Positions 13,301 to 26,076 of a DNA stretch of 64,000 bases are shown here, piece after piece. Origin of the DNA: Sarcophilus harrisii (lineage: Eukaryota > Chordata > Mammalia > Dasyuromorphia > Dasyuridae); NCBI RefSeq assembly GCF_902635505.1, contig NC_045427.1, forward strand, positions 130,082,960-130,146,959, in the 5' to 3' direction. A program made the translations under genes and the position numbers. Numbering within the stretch: the stretch's first letter is position 1; each line of letters opens with the position of its first letter. The notes beneath the pieces are model-generated. The model did not search any database and was not told where the DNA came from. It worked only from the letters and a program-made list of their open reading frames with translations.

Positions 13301-16300
13301 TTTTACATATATACCAAAATTTGTTCTGCCATTCTCCATTTGATGGGGCTTCCATCTTTTCCCCTTAATTTCTAGTTTTTACCCCTACAAAAAGAAACTG
13401 ATACACATTAGTTTTTTATATATTATCCTTTTTCTCATTCTTTGATCTCTTTGGCATATAAGCCTACTAGTGGTTATCACTGGGTTAAAGGGTGTGTACA
13501 GTTTATGACTTTTTGGATTTAGTTACAAATTGCTTTCTAGAATTCCAGATCAATTTATAGCACCAATAGTGTTTTTAATGTGCCTGTTTTCCCACAGCCC
13601 CTCCAATATTTCCCCTTTTTGTCATAAAAATTGTTCATGTTATCTGTTATTTTCCTTTCTGTCCTTTATTTGATCATGAACTCTTCCCCTATACATATTT
13701 GCTGTAGATATTTTATTCCATTGACCTTTCAAATTGCTTATGGTATGGCTTTTTATATCTAGGACATATATTTATTTGGAACTGTCCTTGTTAATATGAT
13801 AGGAAGTATTGGTCTACTCTAAACTTAATTTCTACCAAACTGCTTTCCATATTTCCCAACACTTTTGTGTACAATAGTAAGTCTTTGTTCTAGAAGCTGG
13901 AGTCTTGGAATTTACTAAACCTTATGCGGTGTTCATTTTCCTAATCTGCTCAACTGATTGACTTTTCTAATTTTTTTAAACCAGTATCTGAGAGTTCTGA
14001 CAATTACTGCTTTGCACTGTTGGGCCTTTGTTCACTTTTTTTTTTCTTTTTGGTTGGTCCCTTGAAATTCTTGACTTTTTGGTCCCTCTAGCTGAAATTT
14101 GTTATGTAACATCCCCATAAGGTAATCCTATGATAGTAATTCGTTTTACACTAATTAGATTCATCAGCTCAGCTGTTATTGTTATTTTTATGATATTGGC
14201 TCATCCCACCTAAGAATAGCTAATATCTCTCCAACTATCCAGGTCTCTATTTCTAGGAAGTGTTTTGTGTTTGTAGTCAAATAGCAATCTGGGGCTTTCA
14301 AGAGCATTTACAATATAGATTCCCTACCCTGTGGTAATGTACCATTTCAGTATTATCTGTCCTTCTCATATATCAATTTCTTACATAGGTGAGCTATTTT
14401 TAAAAAAGATTTTATTGGCATATTTTGTTTCTGTATTACCTACATTTCTCTTTGTATCCCTTTCCTTTTCCCCTTTCCAGGCAGCCATCTCTTATTTAAA
14501 ATATTTTTTTAGAAAAAGAAAAAAAAATCAGTTAAATCAAATAATATATGGAAAAAAATCTGACAGTATATGTAATATCCCACACCCATGGACTGTTGCA
14601 AAGGAACCAAATAAAGGGACAGTGTTTTCTCATGTTTCATAGCTCAAGGTACTAAATAATCTCACTTCATCCCTACCAAACTAATGGGATTATTTAATCT
14701 CTAGGAGCACAGACTTGTTTCTCCTTGTAGTCTTCATTATTGATACAGAGGACTTGTGTCTGTAACATTTCAGGGATAATATAAAACTAGTTCAAATCCA
14801 GCTCAGAGATTGAGCTGCTACTTTTAAAGCAGTCATTAATGTACTTCCTGTGTGTTTTTGTGGATATTTCTACTTCCCTCTTTGCAGAGATTTGATTTGA
14901 GTGGTTTTCTGTGTCTTCTGTAGGGGGGTAAACTGTATTGCAGAGGTTAGCTCATCACCAGCAGGTTAGGTAACAGGTGATGAAGTCTTTGACCAAAGCA
15001 ACCCCTGACGGGGAAAAAAGGAATCCAAAGTGACTCTCAGTTCTATGTAGCCTTGCTTCTGTAGAAATAATGGCTGAGTGGTGGAAAAAGGGAGAGAGGT
15101 TGCTAAGAAACGCATAATTTTTCAGGTAAACACAAATTTTCTGTTGCTTTTCTGTATATGATATCCCTCTCCAAATGACCAACAAGTTGATATACTTCTA
15201 GAGGATTTGAACCGTTTCAACTAGCTGGATGGTATAATGGGTAGAGGCCTGCCCTTGCAGTCAGAAATATGAGAGTGTAACTATGGACATGTCATTTAAC
15301 CTTTCTCTCAGTCTCAGTTTCCTCATTTATAAAATGAAGACAATGATAGCATTTATAGGATTCACAGGATTGTTTTGGGGAATCAAATAAGAAAATTATT
15401 AAGTATTTTGTAAACTTTAAAAAGCTGTGTAAATGTTGTTATATCATCACCATTATTATTATAATTGTGATAATTATTCTTATATTTTTAAGTGAAACCA
15501 GAAGATATAAGGAAGTAGCTGTTAAACAGAAAAATGACTCAAGGGGTTTTTTTGGTTTGTTTGTTTTGTTTTTTAGAGAGGCTTAAAAATAAAAGGGCAG
15601 AGTTGCTTTCATCATGTGCCCCAATGCAGCAGGAAGCATCTTTTCATAAGACGCTTGATCATCTTCCCTTTCAGTGCTCATGATGAGCATAAGCAAAAAG
15701 GCCACCCTAAGGATAATTACAGCTCGTACAGCAATAGCCACTAAGGAAGATGAAAAGGTGGAGAAATTCTATGAAGAGTTCATCAGAATCCTCCAAACCA
15801 AATCAGCCATTCTGTTTTTTTGCTTATTGACTACAGCCCAAAGATGAACACAGACAGGGAAAGGAGCAGAATGACATCCCATATCTTCAAGGTTCCTTTC
15901 CTGGAGAGTTAGAATAGTTTGAATTGCATTTATACTACTTGGCCAAACCATCTCCCTTGAGAAAACTATTGCAGTATCAATTCTGGTAGAAATATTTATT
16001 TGTTCTCTTTTGATGTCTCTAATCATTCATTTAGAGTCAATCAGTCACAGATATTTTTTAGGAGTTTGCCATATGGCAGGTATTTAAAAGATTTTTCTTT
16101 AGTTTTTTTTCTGCCTCTCAGTATAGGTAGATTCTTATTAGCAGATTTAACATCTTGGGTTTTTCTTATAATGATCTTTTAACATTCACAGTAATAATAA
16201 ACAGCACTTACATAGCATTTTAAAGTTTGTATTTAGAAATGTCATTTGATGTGTTCTGTTAGGTTCTGTTATTATACCCATTTTGTTGATGAGGAAAACT

Positions 16301-17946
16301 GAGGTTGAGGTATAAATAACTTGTGTAGAGCCACACAGATTGTAGAGTCTTAGCTATGGCACCATGTCCAAGGCTCTCCCCATTATGCCATAATTTATGC
16401 TTTCAGACTGATTTTTAATTTTAACACAGCTGGTGGCTGGATACAACTCTGGATGTCAGGAAAACCTGAGGTCAGATCCAGCTTCAAATACATCCTGGCT
16501 TCATGATTCCTAGCTCCTACCTCCAAATCCATCCTGCCCATCCTGGGTGGGTCCTTAACTCAGTTTCCCCATCTGTAAAATTAGGATAATAATAGTACTT
16601 CCCAGGGTTATTTTGAGAATAAGTTGAGATAATAAAGGGCTATGCAAATTATGTAAATGCTAATTATAGTAATCATGTCATTTATATAACTTGGATTAAA
16701 GTTGAAAGTATCTCAATTTACACTGAAATTACATTCTCCTGCATATGGTTCATGGGAGGCAGTGCATAGTTGAGAGTACAAGCCTGGCTTTAGGATTCAG
16801 ATAATAAGTCATTCAATCCTCTCGATGCCCCCAGACAGTTGGATCTTTAAAATTTTTGACATCTGTGACCTGCTTTAGTAAAGGGAGTTTATGCACTGAG
16901 TATTCTGTTCACTAATGAAATCATACATCTGAACCCCAGCCTTATAGATTGATAGCTCATCATTTCTATAGGAAATGGATCTAATCCAGGACTGGTTTGT
17001 TAGCTGTAATGAGTTTATTCTGTATCTACTGGCCCCCTCTGACCCTCTTCCTGACCATTTCCTGTCACCAGCGATATTTTGTAGGAATTTAATCATAATG
17101 TTTTAATTGTTTAATTTCCTGGTGTAACTAAATATTCTGCAACTTACAGCATGGCTTAAATGTATTATTTACTTGTGTGATTTCATTTCAGAAATTTTAA
17201 ACTGTATGTGTGCTGGAAGCTAGATGAAACATCACTGAGGGCTGTTAAATAAAGCCTGCCATGGAGTTCTTGAAAATTGATTTCTCTTAATGCTTTCATT
17301 GTGATTCTTCATAAAACAAACAGCTTAGAACCCACAGAAATTCATCTCTCATTTCCCTTCAGCATCCCAAAAATAGAGTCCGTGAGTTGAAGGTCATTTG
17401 TCTAGAATATTACACAAGGGGTGCCGTGGATAGAGCAACAGTCCTTAAGTCAGGAGGACCCAAGTTCAAATTTGACCTCAGACACTTAACAGTTCCTAGC
17501 TGTGTAACCCTGGGCAAGTCACTTAACAACTCCAATTGCCTCAGGGGAAAAATGAATAGTAGAATATTACACAAAGCTCATTTTTTGCAGTCAGTCCTAT
17601 TTCCCTTTCTGCCATTCATAGTGGAGAGGTCCTGTTCTTCTTTTCAGGATATTATCTCCTATTGGCCGCAGTGGATTTTCATTCTGATGTTGGAAGCCGC
17701 TTGGGTGTGTGTGACCTTCTTGTTACCAGTTCCTGGCTGCCCAACGTGAGTAAACTCTCCTTGCTTTTTGCAGATATTAAAAAGGAAAGGCCGGGGTGCA
17801 GAGTGGGTACAGCCCTGGATTTGGCCTTTCATGGAACACTTGAGGTTTTTATGCTGTATTTGATACTTGCTGACTATGTTGACTGAGGAAATCCCTTACC
17901 TCTCTGAGCCCCAGTTTTCTAATCTGTAAAATGAGGGAAATAAAAA

Positions 17947-17996
<50 letters not shown>

Positions 17997-19507
17997 ATGG
18001 TGGTGGTGGTGGGGCAGCAGGAGGAGTAGTAGTGAAGCTCAGCATAGCTAGACAGCTCAAATGAGAAAGCATCCAAGAAAGTACTTCCCTTCTTTTAAAG
18101 GGCAATGTAAATACCAATTATTGTCATTCCTGTCATGATAGCATTTTTTTTCTGCATATTATAAATTTTATCTGAACTATTTTTGGCAAATGAATCTTTC
18201 ATCCGCCAACTCTCTACCATGTAAAAACCTTACAGAGAGAAATCCACAGTATGTCCTGAGAAATATTTTGGTGTAGTTTCTTAATTATCTTTTGGAATGG
18301 GAATTGTCAGATTTAATAACAGCCTACAAATAATAGCAAAGGCCTCTCTCAAGAGGCCTCTCCTGGTGCTTACAGCTGTTGATGCTCACCATCTCCTCCC
18401 CTCTTAAAATATTTTGACTTTAATTATATTTGTACATGTACATGCACTTTATAAAAACTCTCTGTTTTTAACTTTGGATCTCCAGTGCCTGATACCCAGC
18501 AAGAGCTTAATAAATGCTCCTTGAATTGTTGAATCAAATTAATGTAAACTTTATTTTTTAAAAATTCTTTATAGCACAACAGTATTGTAAATAATACTTT
18601 ATTTTTTCCAATTATATGTAAAGACAAGTTTTAACATAATATATATATTTTTTTAAGTTTCAAATTTTCTCTTTCCCTCTCTTTTCCCTTCCCTTAGAAG
18701 GTAAGCAATTTAATATAGGTTCTATATGTGCAAAAATGCAAAACATATTCCCAAATTAGTCTGTTGTGGAAGAAGAAAAAAAACCCACCATAAAATAAAG
18801 AAAGTGAAAATAGTATGGTTTGATCTGTATCCAAACTGCATCAGTTCTTTCTCTGGATGTGTATAACATTTTTCCTTCTAATCGTTTTAGTAACAGTCTT
18901 AACATAACTGCCATTGTGTTACTGAGAAGAGCTAAATCACATTTAGTTGATCAATTACTATGTATCACATTCTCTTGTCTCTGTGTACTTCACTTTGCAT
19001 CACTGCATATAAATCTTTCCAGGTTTTTCTGAAAACAACCTATTCTTTATTTTTTATAACAGTAGTATTCCATTACATTCATCTATTCCAACTTGTTCAA
19101 CCATCCTCCAATTGATCAGCATCCCTTCAGTTTCCAATTCTTTGCCCCCACAAAAAAGAACTGCTCCAAGTATTTTTTTTTAACAAATAGATACTTTCCC
19201 TTTTTTTTTTTGATCTCTCTGGGATACAGTGATATTGCTGGATCAAACAGTGTGTATAGTATGATTGCCCTTTGGTCATAGTTTCAAATTGCTTTCCATA
19301 ATAAGAGAAACACTTTTTCACAACTCCACCACCAGTGCAGTAGAGTCCCGGTTATAAACATGATTCTTACACTCCTGTGATGGGCAAAAAGTTCAATCTG
19401 TCAATTAATAAGGGATAGTGAACCCTTCTAGGTACAAGGCACCTCAGCAAGGTGCTGGGGATACACAGACAAAAATGGAGCAGTGCCTGCCCTCAAAGTG
19501 CTTGCAT

Positions 19508-19542
<35 letters not shown>

Positions 19543-22242
19543 AACTTTTTATTTTTCAAAATACATTCAAAGATAGTTTTCAACATTCACTCTTGTAAAA
19601 CCTTGTGTTCCAAATTAATCTCCCTTCCCCCCCCAAACAGCAAGTAATCCAATATAAGTTAAAAATATGCAATTCTTTTAAACGTATTTCCACATTTATC
19701 CTGCTACACAAGAAAAATCAGATCAAAAAGAAAAAAATAAGAAAAAAAGGAAGCAACAACAAAAAAGGTGAAAATATTGTGTTGTGACCCACATTCAGTT
19801 CCCATAGAACTCTGGATACAGATGATTCTCTTCTTCACAAATCTATTGAGATTGTCTGAATCACCTCATTGTTGAAAAGAGCCAAGTCCATCAGACTTGA
19901 TCATTATCTAATCTTGTTGTTTCTGTGTACAATGATCTGGTTCTGCTCCCTTCACCCAGCATCAGTTCATGTAACTCTCCAGGTCTCTCTGAAATCATCC
20001 TGCTGGTCATTTCTTACAGAACAATAATATTCCATAACATTCATATACCACAATTTACTCAGCCATTCTCCAACTGATGGGCATCTACTTAGTTTTCAAG
20101 AAGCTTACATTCTATTAGAGGAGGTGTGTCTACGTGTGTGTGTGTGTGTGTGTATACATGTGTGTATGGACATATAAACATACATAGATTTCTAAGTATA
20201 GTACATTAATGCACATACAAATATACACATATGTGCATCTATATATAGACATCTCTTCTAATAGAATATAAGCTTCTTGAGGACAAGTATTGTTCCATTT
20301 TTGTTTTTATCTACTTCACTATAGTTAGATATAGATATATGTACATGTATATAAATATATATGTTTATATGTTTACTCAAGAGATATGCAAGATAATTTG
20401 ATATGAAGGGATTCAAAAAGTCTTTGTGTAAAAAATAGTGTTTAAGTTTACCCTTTGAAGAAAATCAAATATTCCAAGAGGCAGAGGTAAGGAGAGGTGC
20501 ATTCCAAGAATGGAAATGGAAGATGGAGTATTGTGTCAAGTATAGTAAGAAGGTTCAACAAGATATCAACGTTTCATTACAAAGGGAATCAAAGGTTTAG
20601 AGGTGGAAGTAACCATAGAAATCATCTAATCCAACCCATTTTACAAATGAGGAAATTGAAGCTAAGGCCATAGCCTTCCTGTAATCTGTAAGCATGTATA
20701 AATAGTTCATCTAATTATATATTTAATAATTTTATTATTTATTGTTAATGTATTCTGTATTTTATAAATTTAATATTCATGATTTCATCCATAAATTTAT
20801 TGTCATTCTTTATGAGGTTTCATAAAGTAAGAATTTACTTTTTACTCTCTCTAGTGGTTATCTTGGTCCTGGTGGTATTGGAGACTTTGGAAAATACCCA
20901 AATTGTACTGGAGGAGCTGCTGGCTACATCGATCGTTTGCTTCTGGGAGAAGACCACATTTACCAGCATCCCTCTCCTAATGTGAGTAAAATTAGTTCAT
21001 CCTTGAAGAAGTGAAAGGAAGGTAAAAGGGTACTTCATTGAAAACAGCCTGTACTCAATTGTGGTGGCTCATTTTAATTGTGGAGTACTTTTTGCTGCTG
21101 ATTGCTTCTGTTATGTGAATTTTTAAAAATCTTTGCGTTATAAAATTAGGCAAGAGTGGATCAGATATGGAGCATGGTAAGTCATGTTGCAGGTAAATTT
21201 TTTCTAAGTGTTTCATTCTAATGTTAAAAATTAGGAGAGAGAGAGTGAGCATAGTGTCATGAAGATTGTACAGAGCTAAGCTTATAAGCCTTAGGGGCTT
21301 ATTAAGTGAACTAAACTTGGCACCATCATTTTATTGGTAGTATTTTCTTAGGTTTCTGTGTTAAAGTAAAGTAGGTTAACATTTACATATGCTCTGCTAT
21401 CTTAGGATATTTCATCTCTGGAGTCCTTCCTGGAATTTTTTTCTTGAGGCTTTGTTTAGGAGCTTTATGTTTAGGGAAAGACCCTTTTCCAAAAAATCTT
21501 ATTTTTGTTGATTTGTTTTATGTCATCTTAATTTCCAAATTTATCCTTGCTCCAGCTTCTACCAGAAGAACCATCTCTTGTGACAGAAATTAAGAAGAAA
21601 AAAAGAATAAGGGGAAAGAAAAACAGACCAATAAAACCAACCAGCCATCAATTGATTTTGACAGTATATATAGTTTCACACCTATAAGAGTTTCACTTTT
21701 GCATAGAGAAAAGGAAGACATTCTTTGTATCTGTTCTTGGAAGACACATTTGGTCATTAAAGTGTTTAGTTTAATTTTTTTCATTCTTTCCATTTATGGT
21801 TTAGGCATTGCTTATTCTCTTTGCATCAATTTTTGTCTTTCTTTGCTTTTCTAAATTTAGGCCCATCATTATTTCTTATAGCACACTAGCATTCCTTATA
21901 TTCATGTACCACTCTCTGTTTAGCCCTTCTTCAATTGATGGAGCAGCTAAATGGGTCATTGGGTAGAGTGCCAGGTCTAGAGTTAGGAAGATCTGAGCCT
22001 CAGGTACTTATTAGTTATGTGACCCTGGGCAAGTCACTCAACCCTATCTACCTCAGTTTTCTCATCTGAAAAATGAATTGGAGAAGGAAATGGCAAACCA
22101 TTCTCTTATCTCTTCCTGAAAAACCCAAAATGGGGTCATGAAGAGTTGGATATGATTGAAATGACTGAATAACAACAGTTAATGGGTGAAACTTTATGTC
22201 CAGTTCTTTACCACTACACAAAATGCTTCTGTAAATATTGTG

Positions 22243-22287
<45 letters not shown>

Positions 22288-25200
22288 GGGAACTTTATTT
22301 TTGTCATTGACCTCTTTGGAGTATGTGCCTAGTAGTGGGATCTGTGAGTAGAGATGTTTTAGTTGGATTTTAAGTGTCATTCCAAATTGCCTTCCAGAGT
22401 CTAGTCATAGCTTCACCAATACTTTATTAGCATGTGTATCTTTTTGTTTCTTTCCACCACTGATTTTTTTCCCCCATATTTTGTGTTCTTTGCTAATTTT
22501 CTGCTTTTGAGCTGAATTCTCATAATTTTTCATATTTACATTTCTTTTATTAGTGATTTAGATTTAAATTTCATATGGTTATTTATTAGAAGTTTACATT
22601 TTTTCTTTTGAGAACAATTTGTTTATCTGTTTGATGGATAACAATTTTTGTCCATCAGGGCTGTGATATATTATATGATAATTTCCTGTATATAGAAACA
22701 CTTGATGAGGATGCTGGCAAAGATGCTTGTGACGTGCTAAACCCATCTTCACCACTAACTTTCTTCCTGTCTTTCTTGTCCAGGTGCTCTACCACACCAA
22801 AGTTCCTTATGATCCTGAAGGACTCTTGGGAACTATCAACTCAATTGTGATGGCATTTTTAGGAGTGCAGGTAGTTTTTCTTTCAAATGCTCTTTTCTTG
22901 AAAAATAATATTCTCTGAGTGAACCAAAACAACAAAACAAATTCCAAGGAGCTTCTCCCTTCCACCCACTCCAAGTTAAAGATGCTTTGCTTATACAGTT
23001 TAAAAAGTCTATTTAATACTCATTCCGTTCATTGAAACAATGTTCCATTTTACTGCTTGCTTTCTCAGAGCAGATGGGTGAAGTGGATCGTGGGTTTATG
23101 ATTTTATCAGTATAAGCAATTTCTAGGGTGGAAACTCCCTCTATTGGTAGAGATTAATATTTTATCTATAATTTATAGTCAGAGAATTATGTAGGTCAGC
23201 CAGACTTTGTGACTTAATAATAATGATAAATAATAATAATAATAGCATTTAGAAAATGTTGTAATATTTGCAGAATGCTTTCCAAATATTATTTTATCAT
23301 TAGGACATCCCTGGGAGGTAGTTGTTATTACTATTTCCATTTTACAGAGCAAGACACTGAGGCAGACAGTTTAGTGACTTATTCAGGGTCACACAGCTAA
23401 TAAATATCTAAAGCTGAATTTGACTTCAGGTCTTAATGACCTCAGGTGCACTTCTCTTAACTGCCTTTGACTTAACCCTGGTCTTACTGCTAGTAGGTGT
23501 CCAAGGCATGACTTGAATTTGGGTATTTTGACTCTAAAACCAGTCCTTATACCATTGCAGCTAGCATTTATATAGCACCTAATTTGTAAAGCACTTTACA
23601 AACTTTATCCTCATATGAGCCCAAGTATAGAACAGGGGTTCTCAGGTTGTTAGGCCCCATTCTTTGGTGAATACTGCTTACCTCCTGTCAGATTGGTAAT
23701 GGTACAAATTGAGACCATCAGAGCAGATTGAGATTTTTTTGGGGGGACATGACCAAAGGGAAATTTGTTTTGCTAAATTCCACTACTTCAAGAAATCACA
23801 GGAAATTACAGGTATTCCTTCCATACTGCCATTTTCCTCATTGCAGTTTTGATATATTGTGGATTGGCATAAAAAATTAAATGGGAACCTTTTGGGGAAT
23901 TTTGCAGAAGCTGCAGATGACACATGAAGGTGTTTAGAAACAGAAAACATTTAGAAACTCCGATATGCATAAAGTAGAGTGTTGTCATAATATCTCACCC
24001 CATAAAAGAAAAAGAAAAAATTCAGACTTCTTCTCTGGTATAGAGAAAGGGCTAAAAACATTTATGTGCATTTTCCAGATGGCAGAGATGTCATGACCCT
24101 AATCCCCACATTATGGAAGAGTAATTGTATGTGTCAGTGCTGTCTGTCTTGGTCAAAGCAATGCAGTCAAAAAGAGATCCATCTTGAGAATGAGAGGGCT
24201 TGGGTTCTTGTTCTTGTAAAGATGAGGATGATAGTGTTTAAACCCTGCTCACTTTGCAGGTTTGTTCCAAGGCTCTTGGGGGATCATCTATGTGAAGGGA
24301 CTCTGTAAATAAAGTTCTAGAGTTGCATACAAATGAACAAGTTCATTAGTGATGGTTTTTTTCTTAGGCTGGAAAAATCCTCTTGTTTTACAAAGATCAG
24401 CCCAAGCAGATCATGCTGCGTTTCCTTTTGTGGAGTGCCATGTTGGTAAGTGATGGATTTATTACTATCATTTGTTTTCACTGACGCTCAAAAGGACCAC
24501 AATTTAAGACTATCTCGAAGGGCCAAGCTGTCTCCATTTTTTAATCCATGAGATAGAAATATAGATGGGATGGCAGTTTTTACTTCAAAGTAAAATTGAA
24601 ATCAAACTTTTACATTAATATGCTTGGTCATGAAAAATTAATAGAAATGTGAAAATAATTAGGAATGTCATTTTTCAAGTGGATGGTGAAGGTCTGGCTT
24701 TTGATTTCATTAATACAGTGGACTCGGGTCTGGAACCTCCCTCCACTGATGCAGATTAGCAACTCCTTTGCAACTTCTAGTGTTGGAAGGAGTTATGAAG
24801 TCCGCTGAGAGAGTAAATGACTTACTTATTTTACCAGAGCCAGTGTGTGTCTATGGCAGGACTGGAACCAGTTTTCTGATTTCAATGCCAGTTTACTGGT
24901 CATTAAGCTGTACTGCCTCTCATTCATGAAATATGTCAAAATGTGTATAGTTAGAAATACCTGTAAAATCTCTCAATTTATATCCATTTCTATTATACAT
25001 CCAATGTTTTATTTTCATTGTAACAGTGAGCAATCTTTGATGAATTACCTGCCCTGTCTCAGATTTATAGGAAAAAACCTTCCTTTTTAATTAAGGAGAG
25101 GGCTTCTGCTTCTGCACATTAGATTGTCACATGAATAAGAAAAACAACTGTTGTGTTAAGACCAGGGGCTATTTTCCCATGTTGTGTTCTAGAATTGAAT

Positions 25201-26019
25201 ATAAAAATTAAATTGGCAGAGACACTGTTTCATGCTGTTCTCCTCTTGGTCACTGATTCCGTGTGTGGGAGTGGGAGCCAGTTCAGGCTTCCTGTTCTCT
25301 TCTGTTTCTCGCATATAAATGTTAATAAGGATGAATCAGAAATTACCATTAGAATGACTTTATTTTTTAAATTATAATTTTCAAAGAAAAATCAATTTTC
25401 TCTTTTCTTCATCTCTCCTTTCCCCACATAGAGAAAACAAAAAACCTCAACTGTTATAAGTATGAGGAGTCAAGAGAAACAAATTCCTGCATTGTCTACC
25501 CCCCCCCCCCCAAAAAAAAAAATACTTCCACCTGCACTCTGAATCCATCTCTGTTGGGGAATGGGCAAGATGTTTTATCACAAATCTTTAGAAATTGTTT
25601 GGTTAATATGTTGCTCAGTTTCCAAGTTTCCCCTCCTCTGGCCACCCTCCTTCACTATTTATTTATTTTTTACTTTAAAAAAATTTTTTGGAGTTCCAAA
25701 TTCTCTCCAACCCTCTCCCCACCCACTGAAAAGGTAAACAGTAGGATTGCTTCCAAGTCTTTGAGAGCTGTTTGTCCTCAACAGTATTGCTGTTATTGTG
25801 TAGATTGTTCTCCTGGTTCTGCTCACTTCATTTTGGATCAGTTCCTACAAATCATCCCAGATTTCTCTGAAACCATCCCCTTCATCACTTCTAACAGCAC
25901 AATAATATTCCATTTCATTCTTATACCGTAATTTGTTTAGAATGACTTGAAAATATTATTTTGTTATAAAGAGTTCAGTAATTACAGTAAGGATATTTTT
26001 CCCCTTGTTTGGTAGTGTA

Positions 26020-26076
<57 letters not shown>

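Larger units (their letters stand above)
21500..22700 (-). mobile_element. Old L1 fragment with nested SINE and TA repeat
   Basis: Antisense phrases attccttatattcatgtacc, cttcttcaattgatgg, then after the SINE ctttaccactacacaaaatg and cctctttggagtatgtgcct. The order is that of the L1 ORF2 C-terminus. Confidence 0.65.

Noticed and set aside
17849-18117. Two overlapping minus-strand frames rich in Thr, Pro and Leu runs
   Set aside because: They are translations of the (TAG)n and TGG repeats and have no other coding sign.
22048-22380. A 110-aa minus-strand frame with a Tyr-Ile run
   Set aside because: It crosses a (TA)n microsatellite, a SINE tail and an old L1, so it is not a gene.
25554-25931. 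A 125-aa plus-strand frame
   Set aside because: It lies on antisense L1 sequence and has no recognisable protein similarity.
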